From contig NZ_AEWG01000159.1 of assembly GCF_000190375.1 (NCBI RefSeq), positions 1-54,837 of the forward strand: 54,837 bases of DNA, in the 5' to 3' direction. This document shows positions 34,467 through 44,083 of the stretch, one piece after another. The notes beneath the pieces were generated by a model, which saw only the letters and a program-made list of their open reading frames with translations, did no database searches and was not told the DNA's origin. Positions within the stretch are counted from its first letter, which is position 1, and each line of letters starts with the position of its first letter. Both the position numbers and the translations under genes were made by a program. The DNA comes from Rubrivivax benzoatilyticus JA2 = ATCC BAA-35 (GTDB lineage: Bacteria > Pseudomonadota > Gammaproteobacteria > Burkholderiales > Burkholderiaceae_C).

Positions 34467-35854
34467 TGGCGGCGCTGCACACGCTCGACGCCGCGACGCT
34501 GGCCACGCTGTACCGGCGCGGCGAGCTGTCGCCGGTGGAGGCCACGCGGGCCGTCATCGAGCGTGTCGAACAGCTCGAACCCACGCTGCACGCGACCTGG
34601 GGCTTCGACCCCGACGGCGCGCTCGCCGCGGCGGCCGAGTCGGAACAACGCCACCGCCGCGGCCGGCCGCTGTCGGCGCTGGACGGGGTGCCGGCGATGC
34701 TCAAGGAGAACGTCGGCACACGCGGCTGGCCCAAGCCGCTGGGCTGCGCTGCCGTCGAGGCCGCACCCGAAGCCGAGGACTCGCCGCCCGCGGCGCGCCT
34801 GCGCGAGGCCGGCTGTGTCTTCGTCGCGCGCACGACGATGCCCGACTACGGCATGTTGTCCTCGGGGCTGTCGAGCCTGCACGCGGCGGCACGCAACCCG
34901 TGGAACCCGGCGCTGACGCCCGGCGGCAGCAGCGCCGGCGCGGGCGCCGGGGCCGCCGCCGGTTACGGCCCGCTGCACGTCGGCACCGACATCGGCGGTT
35001 CGATCCGCCTGCCCGCCGGCTGGTGCGGCGTCGTCGGCTTCAAGCCCAGCCTGGGCCGTGTGCCGATCGTGCCGCCGTACGCCGGCCGCTGCGCCGGGCC
35101 GATCACGCGCACGGTGGCCGACGCCGCGCTGCTGATGGCCGAGCTGTCGCGCCCCGATGCGCGCGACGCGACCAGCCTGCCGCCGCAGGCCATCGCCTGG
35201 GACCGGCTCGACGATCTGGACCTGCGCGGCCTGCGGCTGGGCCTGCTGCTCGACGCCGGCTGGGGCCTGGCGCCGCAGCCGTGCCACGTCGAGGTCGTCA
35301 CCGCCGCGGCACGCGCCTTCGAAGCCGCCGGCTGCATCGTCGAGCCGCTGGCGCCGTTCACGACGCCCGAGATGGCCGAGGGCATCGACCTGTTCTGGCG
35401 CATGCGCTCGTGGCTGGACCTGCAGGCGCTGCCGCCCGAGCGGCGCGAGCGTGTGCTGCCGTTCATCCGCGACTGGGCCGGCCGCGGGGCCGGCTACAGC
35501 GCCGCCCAGGTCTTCGACGGCCACGCGCAGATGGCCGCGCTGCGCGACGCCGCGGTCGCCGCCTGCGCGCGGTTCGACTTCGTGCTCTCGCCGGTGGCGC
35601 CGGTGCCGGCCTTCCCGGCGCTGCACGCCAGCCCGACGAACGACCCGGCGCGGGCGATGGCGCACATCGGCTTCACGCTGCCGTTCAACATGAGCGAGCA
35701 GCCGGCCGTCGCGGTGCCGGCCGGCCTGACCGCCGACGGCCTGCCGGTCGGGCTGCAGATCGCCGGCCGGCGCCACGACGACCTCGGCGTGCTGCAACTG
35801 GCGCGCGCCTGGGAACGGCTGCGGCCGCCGCTGCCGGCCGGGCCGCCGATCTGA
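34466..35854 (+). CDS. Amidase-signature family amidohydrolase
   Basis: A 462-residue cytoplasmic amidase. The catalytic Ser-cisSer-Lys triad is complete: Lys80 in AMLKEN, Ser155 in TPGGSSAGAG and Ser179 in TDIGGSIRLPA, with the family's 24-residue spacing between the serines. A C-terminal segment, GLPVGLQIAGRRHDDLGVL, is also typical. It is not GatA in context, since gatB and gatC are absent. The ATG shares one base with the stop of the binding-protein gene (TGATG), so it is coupled to the importer and probably acts on the imported compound. The natural substrate is unknown. Confidence 0.92.
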   Translation: MAALHTLDAATLATLYRRGELSPVEATRAVIERVEQLEPTLHATWGFDPDGALAAAAESEQRHRRGRPLSALDGVPAMLKENVGTRGWPKPLGCAAVEAAPEAEDSPPAARLREAGCVFVARTTMPDYGMLSSGLSSLHAAARNPWNPALTPGGSSAGAGAGAAAGYGPLHVGTDIGGSIRLPAGWCGVVGFKPSLGRVPIVPPYAGRCAGPITRTVADAALLMAELSRPDARDATSLPPQAIAWDRLDDLDLRGLRLGLLLDAGWGLAPQPCHVEVVTAAARAFEAAGCIVEPLAPFTTPEMAEGIDLFWRMRSWLDLQALPPERRERVLPFIRDWAGRGAGYSAAQVFDGHAQMAALRDAAVAACARFDFVLSPVAPVPAFPALHASPTNDPARAMAHIGFTLPFNMSEQPAVAVPAGLTADGLPVGLQIAGRRHDDLGVLQLARAWERLRPPLPAGPPI

Positions 35855-35858
35855 GGCC

Positions 35859-35889
35859 GGACGCAGGACGCCGGAAGGCGTTCTGCGCC
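35859..35889 (+). terminator. Hairpin at the end of the transporter-amidase unit
   Basis: A 13-position stem (GGACGCAGGACGCC against GGCGTTCTGCGCC) with one G-U pair and one mismatch, capped by a GGAA tetraloop, begins four bases after the amidase stop codon. There is no U-tract. Probably an RNA 3'-end structure or weak terminator. Confidence 0.5.
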
Positions 35890-35970
35890 TGCCGAAGGCC
35901 CGAGCGCGATGGCACGCGCGAGGACTGAGCCCCGCCGGGGCGTGTTACAGGCTCGCGCTACAGTCCCGCC

Positions 35971-37323
35971 ATGGCGTTTTTCGATCTGCGAGGCAATCCC
36001 GTCGGCTGCGGTGTCGCCGCGGCGCGTGATGCCGCGGAGTCGGCGCTGTGGCGGCTGATGTCGTTCTACGACTCGCCGCTGGCCGATCTCGACGCGGCGA
36101 TCGCGGCCGATCCCGGCTGGGCGATGCCGCACCTGATGAAGGCGGGCTGGCTGCTCGCCGCCACCGACCCCGGCGAACTCGGCGCGGTGGCCCGACACCT
36201 GGACGCGGCGCGCGAGCGTCTGGGCGGTGCCGGTGTGCGCGAGCGGGCCCACCTCGAGGCGCTGCAACTGGTGTTCGAAGGCCGCTGGCACAACGCCTGC
36301 CGCCGCTGGGACGACCTGCTGCTCGAGTACCCGCGCGACGCGCTGGCGCTGCAGTGGACGCACCAGTGGGACCTGCACCGCGGCGACAGCGCCGGCATGC
36401 GCATGCGCCCGGCGCGTTCGCTGCCCGACTGGGACGCCGACGACCCGCTGTACCCCTTCGTGCTCGGCCTCTACGCCTTCGGGCTGGAGGAGTGCAACCT
36501 GTACCCGCAGGCCGAGGAGGCCGCGCGCCAGGCGCTGCAGGCCGACCGCCGCGTCACCTGGGCGGTGCACGCCGTGGCCCACGTGCTGGAGATGCAGGGC
36601 CGGCACGACGAAGGCTCGGCCTGGCTGCGTCTGCACCAGCACGACTGGGCCGACGGCAACGCCTTCGCGTCGCATCTGTGGTGGCACAAGGCGCTGTTCC
36701 GCGTCGAGGCGATGGACTGCGCCGGTGTGCTGCGCCTGGTCGACGGCCACCTGACGGCCGAGACGCTGACGACGACGCCGCAGCGTGTCGACGCCGCGGC
36801 GATGCTGTGGCGGCTGCACCTCGTCGGCGAGGACGTCTCGGCGCGTGCGCTGGCGCTGGCCGACGCCTGGGCCGAGGCCGACGACGAGCCCGGCCACTAC
36901 GCCTTCAACGACCTGCACCGTGTCATCGCGCTGCTCGCCGCCGGCCAGGTCGGCCGCGCCGAACGCTGGGTGGCGCGCTGCGCCGAACGTGCGCTCGCCC
37001 TCGACGACGCGCGCCGCGTCAACCACACGATGGCACGCGAGGTCGGCCTGCCGTTGATGCGCGCCTTGCTGGCCTTCGCGCGCGGCGACTTCGACGCCGC
37101 GGCCGACAGCCTCTACCCGGCGCGCATGTCGGCGCCTGCGCTCGGCGGCAGCCATGCGCAGCGCGACCTGATCGACCAGACTCTGCTCGCCGCGGCGGTG
37201 CAGGGCCGGCGGCGCGACCTCGGCCGCGCGCTGCTCAACGAGCGCCTGATGGCCAAGCCGGCGACGGCGCTGACGCGCCACTGGGTGTCGCGCCTGGGCC
37301 TGGCGCGCGAGGCGCGCGCCTGA
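35971..37323 (+). CDS. TPR protein related to eukaryotic TTC38
   Basis: A 450-residue soluble protein made almost wholly of helical hairpins. It resembles the TTC38-like family (recalled), which occurs in bacteria and animals without a defined function. Recognisable parts are ALWRLMSFYDSPLADLDAAI near the start, LQWTHQWDLHRGDS, and the conserved AVHAVAHVLEMQGRHDEG about residue 193-210, followed by HLWWHKALF. It lacks a signal peptide. The start is the first ATG after the hairpin; TACAGT six bases upstream resembles a -10 box and would give a nearly leaderless mRNA, but no -35 is visible. DUF1992 follows after 10 bases. Confidence 0.85.
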   Translation: MAFFDLRGNPVGCGVAAARDAAESALWRLMSFYDSPLADLDAAIAADPGWAMPHLMKAGWLLAATDPGELGAVARHLDAARERLGGAGVRERAHLEALQLVFEGRWHNACRRWDDLLLEYPRDALALQWTHQWDLHRGDSAGMRMRPARSLPDWDADDPLYPFVLGLYAFGLEECNLYPQAEEAARQALQADRRVTWAVHAVAHVLEMQGRHDEGSAWLRLHQHDWADGNAFASHLWWHKALFRVEAMDCAGVLRLVDGHLTAETLTTTPQRVDAAAMLWRLHLVGEDVSARALALADAWAEADDEPGHYAFNDLHRVIALLAAGQVGRAERWVARCAERALALDDARRVNHTMAREVGLPLMRALLAFARGDFDAAADSLYPARMSAPALGGSHAQRDLIDQTLLAAAVQGRRRDLGRALLNERLMAKPATALTRHWVSRLGLAREARA

Positions 37324-37333
37324 GGACGCGGGC

Positions 37334-37714
37334 ATGGCGACGCGGCGTGAAGACGAGCGCCTCGAGCGCCTGCGCACGCTGGACGAGCAGATCGCCGACG
37401 CGCTGCGCGAGAGCCAGGACAACGGCGAGCTGAAGTCCGCGCCCAGCTGGGGCCGGCCGCTGGCGCTGGACGACGGCTACGACCAGACGCCCGACGGCCT
37501 GAAGATGCCGTTCAAGATCCTGAAGGACGCCGGCCACGTGCCGGCCGAGGTCGAGCTGATGCGCGAGATCGCCGCGCTGCAGGCCGAGCTCGACGCCGCG
37601 CCGGCGGCCGAGGCCGACACGCCGGCCTGGCGCGCCAAGCGCCAGCGTGTCGCCGAGAAGCGCCAGCTGCTGGCGTTGCGTCTCGAACACCTGCGCCGCA
37701 GCGGCAGCCTCTGA
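37334..37714 (+). CDS. DUF1992 protein (DnaJ subfamily C member 28-like)
   Basis: A 126-residue soluble protein of the DUF1992 family, named for a domain shared with human DNAJC28; it has no J domain. It carries the family core LDEQIADALRESQDNGELKS, then GRPLALDDGYDQTPDGLKMPFKILKDAG, and a helical C-terminus with possible coiled coil (about 72-120). The molecular role is unknown. It starts 10 bases after the TPR gene and is likely co-transcribed. Confidence 0.88.
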   Translation: MATRREDERLERLRTLDEQIADALRESQDNGELKSAPSWGRPLALDDGYDQTPDGLKMPFKILKDAGHVPAEVELMREIAALQAELDAAPAAEADTPAWRAKRQRVAEKRQLLALRLEHLRRSGSL

Positions 37715-37775
37715 TCGCCGTCCGGGCGGCGTGTGCAGGCGCACAATGCCGTGGTCCAGTCGTCCGCGAGGGGCC

Positions 37776-38243
37776 ATGTCCGAACACCACGCCCAGGTCG
37801 AATGGCGGCGCCAGCCCGCCGAGGCCTTCACCGACCAGCGCTACAGCCGCTTGCATGCGCTGCGTTTCGACGGCGGAGCCGAGATCGCCGCCTCGGCTTC
37901 GCCCGGTGTCGTGCCGTTGCCGTACTCCAACGCCAGCGCCGTCGACCCCGAGGAGCTGTTCGTCGCCTCGCTGGCCAGCTGCCACATGCTGTGGTTCCTG
38001 TCGCTGGCGGCCAGCGCCGGCTGGCGCGTCGACTCCTATGTCGACGATGCCGTCGGCACGATGGGGCGCGACGAGCAGGGCCGGCCCTTCCTGACCACCG
38101 TGACGCTGCGCCCGCGTGTGCGTCTGGCCGGCGACGCCGTGCCCGAAGCGGCCCGCCTGGCGGTGCTGCACCACCGTGCGCACGAGGCGTGTTTCATCGC
38201 CAACTCGGTGAAGACCGAGGTGCGCCTGGAGCCGCAGCCATGA
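37776..38243 (+). CDS. OsmC/Ohr-family protein
   Basis: A 155-residue protein of the OsmC superfamily. The two active cysteines are present, in FVASLASCHMLWFL and HEACFIANSVKTEV. OsmC and Ohr proteins reduce organic hydroperoxides using these thiols. The HMLWF variant and the loop PLPYSNASAVDPEE place it among the general OsmC-like proteins rather than Ohr. A GAGGGG stretch lies just before the ATG. Its end overlaps the acetyltransferase gene by four bases (ATGA). Confidence 0.9.
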   Translation: MSEHHAQVEWRRQPAEAFTDQRYSRLHALRFDGGAEIAASASPGVVPLPYSNASAVDPEELFVASLASCHMLWFLSLAASAGWRVDSYVDDAVGTMGRDEQGRPFLTTVTLRPRVRLAGDAVPEAARLAVLHHRAHEACFIANSVKTEVRLEPQP

Positions 38244-38743
38244 CGCGGCTGCGCACCGCGCGCCTCGTGCTGCGCAGTTTCGGCCCGGCCGACGTCGAGC
38301 CCTATGCCGAGATGTGCGCCGACGCCGAGGTCATGCGCCACATCGGCGCCGGCGGCCCGGCCGGGCGCGACGTCGCCTGGCGCCAGGTGGCGATGTTCAT
38401 CGGCCACTGGACGCTGCGCGGCCACGGCATGTGGGCCGTTGAGCGCCAGAGCGACGGCCGCATGCTCGGCCGCGTCGGCTTCATGCACCCCGAAGGCTGG
38501 CCCGGCTGCGAGCTCGGCTGGCTGCTCGCGCGCGACGCCTGGGGCCAGGGCTACGCCGAGGAGGCGGCACGCGCCGCGCTCGCCTGGGGCCGCGACGTGC
38601 GCGGCATCGTCTCGCCGATCAGCCTGATCCGGCCTGCCAACGAGCGCTCGATCCGCCTCGCCGAACGCCTGGGTGCGGTGGCCGACACCGAGATCGACTT
38701 CCTCGGCGACCGTGCCGTCGTCTGGCGCCACGTCGCGCCGTAA
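38240..38743 (+). CDS. GNAT-family N-acetyltransferase (RimJ/RimL type)
   Basis: A 167-residue acetyltransferase of the RimL-like group that uses acetyl-CoA. The start MTRLRTARLVLRSFGPAD is typical; the acetyl-CoA motif A is ARDAWGQGYAEEAARAALAW, and the later ANERSIRLAERLGA helps fix the family. The substrate cannot be assigned. It is coupled to the OsmC gene by an ATGA overlap and is the last gene before the 319-bp H-NS leader region. Confidence 0.9.
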   Translation: MTRLRTARLVLRSFGPADVEPYAEMCADAEVMRHIGAGGPAGRDVAWRQVAMFIGHWTLRGHGMWAVERQSDGRMLGRVGFMHPEGWPGCELGWLLARDAWGQGYAEEAARAALAWGRDVRGIVSPISLIRPANERSIRLAERLGAVADTEIDFLGDRAVVWRHVAP

Positions 38744-39062
38744 CGGGCCGGCCGCACGGCGCATTGCATTTCATCTGCCGGACGAACGCTGGCCCATAAG
38801 CGCCGATCACACGGCCTCGTCAATGGCCGGTGCGCCCGTCAATTCAGCGAAATTGCGGTCGCGATTCGAGCGTTTCATGGGGCCCGCTGACGAATTGCAT
38901 TGGCGATGGCCGGCGCCACGGCATTCGGATCGCCGTCGTGGTAAGTTCCGCGCTGCGCGGGCCGCCGGCCCGCGCGAATCACCCGCCGTCGTCGGCAGGC
39001 GGGCGGGCCGGTCAACGTAACCGGCCCGTGGGGAGGACGTTGGCGGCTGCGTCCAGCACGGA
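38744..39062 (+). promoter_or_regulatory. 319-bp structured upstream region of the H-NS gene
   Basis: No gene is supported. The region is the most AT-rich in its neighbourhood at its left end, and holds ATTGCATT twice (38763-38770 and 38894-38901, 131 bp apart). Two strong hairpins follow: GCGCGGGCC/GGCCCGCGC (38955-38975, loop GCC) and CGGGCCGGT/ACCGGCCCG (39004-39028, loop CAACGTA), both perfect 9-bp stems. The second ends 34 bases before the H-NS start. I see no convincing -35/-10 pair. H-NS genes are often autoregulated through AT-rich upstream DNA, so the AT patches may be binding sites, and the hairpins may shape the mRNA leader (inference). Confidence 0.6.
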
Positions 39063-39377
39063 ATGAAAATGACGAAAACATACAGCCAGGTTCTCCAGCA
39101 GATCGAATCGCTGAAGGCCGAAGCCGAGAAGATCCGGCGTCGTGAACTCGACGCCGTCATCACCACCATCCGCGAGCAGATCGCCCAATACGGCCTCACC
39201 GCCGCCGATCTCGGCCTCGTGGCCGCCAAGCCGCGTGCGCGCAAACGCAAGCTGGTCGTCGCCAAATACCGCGACGAAGCCGGCAATACCTGGGTCGGCC
39301 GCGGCAAGCGCCCGCAATGGGTTCGCGACGCATTGGCCGCCGGCAAGACGCTGCGCGACCTCGAGTCCAAGGCCTGA
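39063..39377 (+). CDS. H-NS family nucleoid-associated protein
   Basis: A 104-residue DNA-binding protein of the beta-proteobacterial H-NS/MvaT-like group (Bph3-type). The N-terminal half (about 5-50) is a coiled-coil oligomerisation domain with heptad pattern (VLQQIESLKAEAEKIRRREL). The C-terminal DNA-binding domain has the core WVGRGKRPQWVRDALAAGK, the AT-hook-like loop that reads the minor groove. Such proteins silence AT-rich, often foreign, DNA. There are two near start codons (39063 and 39069); I list the first, though the second is equally possible. It converges on glpK 19 bases away, with a GC palindrome (39378-39391) between. Confidence 0.93.
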   Translation: MKMTKTYSQVLQQIESLKAEAEKIRRRELDAVITTIREQIAQYGLTAADLGLVAAKPRARKRKLVVAKYRDEAGNTWVGRGKRPQWVRDALAAGKTLRDLESKA

Positions 39378-39396
39378 GGCGGCGCGCCGCCGGCGC

Positions 39397-40896
<1,500 letters not shown>

Positions 40897-40989
40897 GCGG
40901 TGCTCCTGTTCGGTGCCGGCGAGCATAGGAGCGGCGCGCCGCCGGCGGAAGCCATCGCCCGCGGGCCGCGGTAGATTGCGGCACCCGCC

Positions 40990-41841
40990 ATGACGATCAC
41001 GCCCGCCGCGTCCATGCCCGGCGTCCCGCAGGCTTTCGAGGCCCGCGAGGACGCCGCCGAGTTCCGCCGCCCGGCGCACCGCCCGGGCGTGGAGCTGTAC
41101 CGCGCGGCGATCGTGCGCCATGCCTTCGAGCCGCACGCGCACGACGGCTTCGGCGTCGGTGCGATCGAGGCCGGTGCCGAACGTTTCCGCTACCGCGGCA
41201 GCGAGCTGCTGGCGCCGGCCGATTCGCTGGTGCTGATGAACCCCGGCGAGCTGCACACCGGCCGCGCCGAGACCGAGGCCGGCTGGCGCTACCGCATGGC
41301 CTATGTCGACGAGGCGCTGGTCCAGGCGCTGACCGGCGAGCGCTGGTGTTTCGCCGACGCGGTGGCGGCCGACGCGCCGCGTGCGCGACGTGTCGGCCGG
41401 CTGCTGGCCGCGCTGTGGCAGGCCGCCGACGAGCCGCTGGCCTTCGACGGCCTGCTCGCCGAGCTGCTGGACGTGCTGCGCCCGCACGCCCGTGCCGACC
41501 GCGCCGCGGCACGCGAGGCGGCACCGCGTTTCGGCGTGGTGCTGGACTGCATGCAGGCGCGCCTGGCCGAACGCCTGACGCTGGAGGAGCTGGCCGCCGT
41601 GGCGGGGCTGAGCCCCTTCCACTTCCTGCGCTGCTTCCGCGAGGCGCAGGGCGCGACGCCGCAGCAGGTGCTGATGTCGCTGCGCCTGCAGGCCGCGCAG
41701 CGCCAGCTCGCCGCCGGCGTCGCGCCGGCCGAAGTCGCCGCAGCCACCGGGCTGGCCGACCAGGCGCACCTGACACGCGCCTTCGCGGCGCGTTACGGCG
41801 TCACGCCGGCGCGTTACCAGCGGCAGGTGCGCGCGCGCTAG
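40990..41841 (+). CDS. AraC-family transcriptional regulator
   Basis: A 283-residue regulator. The N-terminal cupin-like domain (about 30-120) has [19 protein letters not shown], the AraC ligand-binding pattern. The C-terminal DNA-binding domain (about 178-280) contains two helix-turn-helix units, with [20 protein letters not shown] and, later, [20 protein letters not shown] before [10 protein letters not shown]. The effector is unknown; many related proteins control amino acid exporters. It diverges from glpK across 93 bp. TAGATT 12-17 bases upstream is a possible -10. Its stop codon lies inside a perfect hairpin. Confidence 0.9.
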   Translation: MTITPAASMPGVPQAFEAREDAAEFRRPAHRPGVELYRAAIVRHAFEPHAHDGFGVGAIEAGAERFRYRGSELLAPADSLVLMNPGELHTGRAETEAGWRYRMAYVDEALVQALTGERWCFADAVAADAPRARRVGRLLAALWQAADEPLAFDGLLAELLDVLRPHARADRAAAREAAPRFGVVLDCMQARLAERLTLEELAAVAGLSPFHFLRCFREAQGATPQQVLMSLRLQAAQRQLAAGVAPAEVAAATGLADQAHLTRAFAARYGVTPARYQRQVRAR

Positions 41842-41875
41842 GAGTCTGCGCGGCTTCTGCCGCGCAGACTCCTAG
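41838..41875 (+). terminator. Perfect 17-bp hairpin overlapping the AraC stop codon
   Basis: CTAGGAGTCTGCGCGGC pairs with an exact reverse complement around a TTCT loop. The TAG stop of the AraC gene is inside the left arm. CTTGC follows, so there is no U-tract. It is very stable and likely forms the mRNA 3' end or a terminator. Confidence 0.65.
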
Positions 41876-41949
41876 CTTGCGGCTGTCACGCACAGCTCCC
41901 CCGAGCCCCCTCCGGGAGGGTGCTCCAGCTCGTTCCACCACACCCTCCA

Positions 41950-41970
41950 GCCTCCCTCCGCGAGGGAGGC
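41950..41970. repeat. Inverted repeat in the gap between the AraC and DUF885 genes
   Basis: GCCTCCCTC and GAGGGAGGC form a 9-bp stem with a CGC loop. A second C/T-rich dyad (CCTCC/GGAGG, about 41910-41920) lies just before it. The 41876-42037 stretch otherwise holds no gene that I can support; the hairpin may help terminate the leftward DUF885 transcript. Confidence 0.5.
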
Positions 41971-42037
41971 TCCAGTCAGCTTGACGAGCCGCTTTGCCGT
42001 GCCGCGTTGCAGGGGGCGGCGGGGCTCGCCCTCAGCG

Positions 42038-42140
42038 CCGCGCCTCGCGCCCTCGGGAGTCGATGGCGTCGCTTTCAGCGTCGCCGCGCCTCGCGCCCTT
42101 GGGAGTCGATGGCGTCGCTTTCAGCGTCGCCGCGCCTCGC
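42038..42140. repeat. 46-bp tandem repeat at the 3' end of the DUF885 gene
   Basis: The unit starts CCGCGCCTCGCGCCC and ends GCGTCGCTTTCAGCGTCG. Copy 1 is 42038-42083 and copy 2 is 42084-42129; they differ at one base. A third, partial copy begins at 42130 and matches for about 13 bases inside the coding end of the DUF885 gene. TCAGCGTCG at the end of copy 2 contains that gene's stop codon. The period is 46, not a multiple of three, so the array does not extend the reading frame. It looks like a duplication of the gene's 3' edge, possibly variable in copy number. Confidence 0.8.
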
Positions 42141-43938
42141 GCGCGATCCACTCGTCGACCAGCGTTTCCAGCGTCGACAGCGGCAGCTCGCCCTGGTCGA
42201 TCAGCGCGTTGTGGAAGCGGCGCAGGTCGAACTTCGGCCCCAGCCGGGCCTGGGCGCGCGCGCGCAGCTCGTCGAGCTTCAGCCGGCCGACCATGTAGCC
42301 CAGCGCCTGGCCGGGGTCGGAGGTGTAGCGGTCGACCTCGGCCTCGACGAAGGGGCGGTCGACGCCGGTGCGCTCGACCATGAAGTCGATCGCCTGCTGG
42401 CGGCTCCAGCCCCGGGCGTGGAGGCCGGTGTCGACGACCAGGCGCGCGGCGCGGAAGGCCTGCCACTGCAGGTGGCCGAACAGGCTGTACGGATCGTCGT
42501 AGGCGCCGAGCTCGCGCATCAGCGTCTCGGCGTACAGCGCCCAGCCTTCGACGTAGGCGGTGTAGCCGCCGCCTTCGCGGCGGAAGTCGGGCAGGTCGCT
42601 GAGCTCCAGCGCGCGTGCGCCCTGCAGGTGATGGCCCGGCACGGCCTCGTGCGCCACCAGCGTGGCCATGCCCCAGGTCGTCTGCTGGCGCCAGCCGACG
42701 AGGTTGGCGTTGAACCAGCCCGGCCGGCTGCCGTCGGCGGCGCCGCCTTCGTAGAACTCGGCGGCATCGGGGCCCAGGTGCTCGGGCATGCCGCGCACGC
42801 CGTAGGTGCCGCGCGGCAGCTCGGCGAACAGCCGCGGCATCTCGGCGTCGAAACGCTTGGCGATCGCGCGGTAGCGCTGCAGCAGCTCGTCGGGGCCGGA
42901 GACGAAGAAACGCGGGTCGGTGTTGAGCCACTTCACGAAGGCCGCGAAGTCGCCGGTGAAGCCGGTCGAGCGTTTCACGTCCTCCATCTCGGCGCGCAGC
43001 TGGGCCAGCTCGCGCAGGCCGAGCGCGTGGATGGCGTCGGCGCCCAGGGCGGTCGTCGTGCGCTGGCGCACCAGCATCTCGTAGACGCGTGCGCCGTCCG
43101 GGTAACGCGCCAGCGAGCCGTCGGCCGGCGCCTTCGCGCGGTACTCGCCGGCGACGAACTCGCGCAGCCGGCGCATCGCCGGCACGACGTCGCGCTCGAT
43201 CGCCTCGCGGGCCTGGGCCTCCAGCGCCGCACGCTCGGCCGCGGGCAGTGTCGGCGGCAGGCGGCGCCAGGGCTCGAAGAACGGGCCGGCGGCCGGGTCG
43301 GCCGGGAGCTGGGCGTCGATCTGCGCCAGCGCACGGTCGAGCACCGGCGCCGCCGGCACCCAGCCCAGCGCCAGGCCGCGGCGCATCAGCGCGATCTCCT
43401 GGTCGATGCGCCGCGGCAGCGCCGCCATGCGGGCCAGCACCTTGGCGGCGTCGGCGCGGCCGGTCATCGGCATCATGCGCAGCAGGCTGGAGAACTCGGA
43501 CTGCACGCCGCCCATCGCGGCGATGCGCAGGCTGCGCCAGCCTTCGAAGGGCTGCTCGGCGAGGTGGCGTTCGCGCTGCTCGATGAACAGGTCCAGCGAG
43601 ACGCGGTCGGCCGGCGACAGCCGCGCGCGCGGGATCGCCCGCGCCTCGGCCAGCCAGCGGCGTTCCTGGGCCAGGGCCGCCTGTTCGGCCTCGGGCGACA
43701 CCTCGCCGAGCCGGTCGTCGTAGCGGTGGTCGCCGCGCCAGGTGGCCCACTCGGGGTAACGGCGCGCGCTGTCCTCCCACTGGCGCGCGAACAGCGCGTG
43801 CAGCGTGCGGGTCGCGCCGACGTCGGCCTTGGTGGTGGCCTTGGCGGTGGTGGCCGCCGGGGCGGCGAGGGCGGTCGGGGTGGTGGCGGCGCTGCCCAGC
43901 GTCAGGGCGGCGGCGACGGCCAGCAGGCGAAGCGGCAT
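42121..43938 (-). CDS. DUF885 family protein, putative zinc-dependent carboxypeptidase-like
   Basis: A 605-residue secreted protein. The signal peptide MPLRLLAVAAALTLGSAATT ends near AAPAATT, so it is periplasmic. The large helical DUF885 domain fills the rest, with the likely metal motif VAHEAVPGHHLQ (HExxxGHH form) and, downstream, GYTAYVEGWALYAETLM, which resembles the third-ligand region of gluzincin peptidases. Family members are thought to be M32-like metallopeptidases, but few have been tested. The start at MPLRLL gives a proper signal; further upstream in-frame Met residues do not. It diverges from the EamA gene by 145 bp. Its C-terminal codons lie in the 46-bp repeat. Confidence 0.88.
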   Translation of the reverse strand: MPLRLLAVAAALTLGSAATTPTALAAPAATTAKATTKADVGATRTLHALFARQWEDSARRYPEWATWRGDHRYDDRLGEVSPEAEQAALAQERRWLAEARAIPRARLSPADRVSLDLFIEQRERHLAEQPFEGWRSLRIAAMGGVQSEFSSLLRMMPMTGRADAAKVLARMAALPRRIDQEIALMRRGLALGWVPAAPVLDRALAQIDAQLPADPAAGPFFEPWRRLPPTLPAAERAALEAQAREAIERDVVPAMRRLREFVAGEYRAKAPADGSLARYPDGARVYEMLVRQRTTTALGADAIHALGLRELAQLRAEMEDVKRSTGFTGDFAAFVKWLNTDPRFFVSGPDELLQRYRAIAKRFDAEMPRLFAELPRGTYGVRGMPEHLGPDAAEFYEGGAADGSRPGWFNANLVGWRQQTTWGMATLVAHEAVPGHHLQGARALELSDLPDFRREGGGYTAYVEGWALYAETLMRELGAYDDPYSLFGHLQWQAFRAARLVVDTGLHARGWSRQQAIDFMVERTGVDRPFVEAEVDRYTSDPGQALGYMVGRLKLDELRARAQARLGPKFDLRRFHNALIDQGELPLSTLETLVDEWIAREARRR

Positions 43939-44083
43939 CGGGAGGTCTCGTGGACGGCGAAGCCGTCGATTCTGGCGGCGGCCGGGCCGGCGCGCCGCCG
44001 GTGCGACGAAGCGCGGCGGGCGCCGACGAAGCTGGCGCAATCCGGTACAAGACCGCCGCCGGCCGCTGCGGCACGATCGCCCC

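Noticed and set aside
36048..37433. Frameshifted extension joining the TPR gene and the DUF1992 gene
   Set aside because: Both genes are complete in their own frames with normal starts and stops; the alternative frame is Arg/Ala-rich noise.
39378..39391. Terminator between the H-NS gene and glpK
   Set aside because: The 14-bp GC palindrome GGCGGCGCGCCGCC has no loop and no U-tract; it is too common in this composition to call.
42038..42140. CRISPR array
   Set aside because: The copies are directly adjacent with no unique spacers, and no cas gene is in the window.
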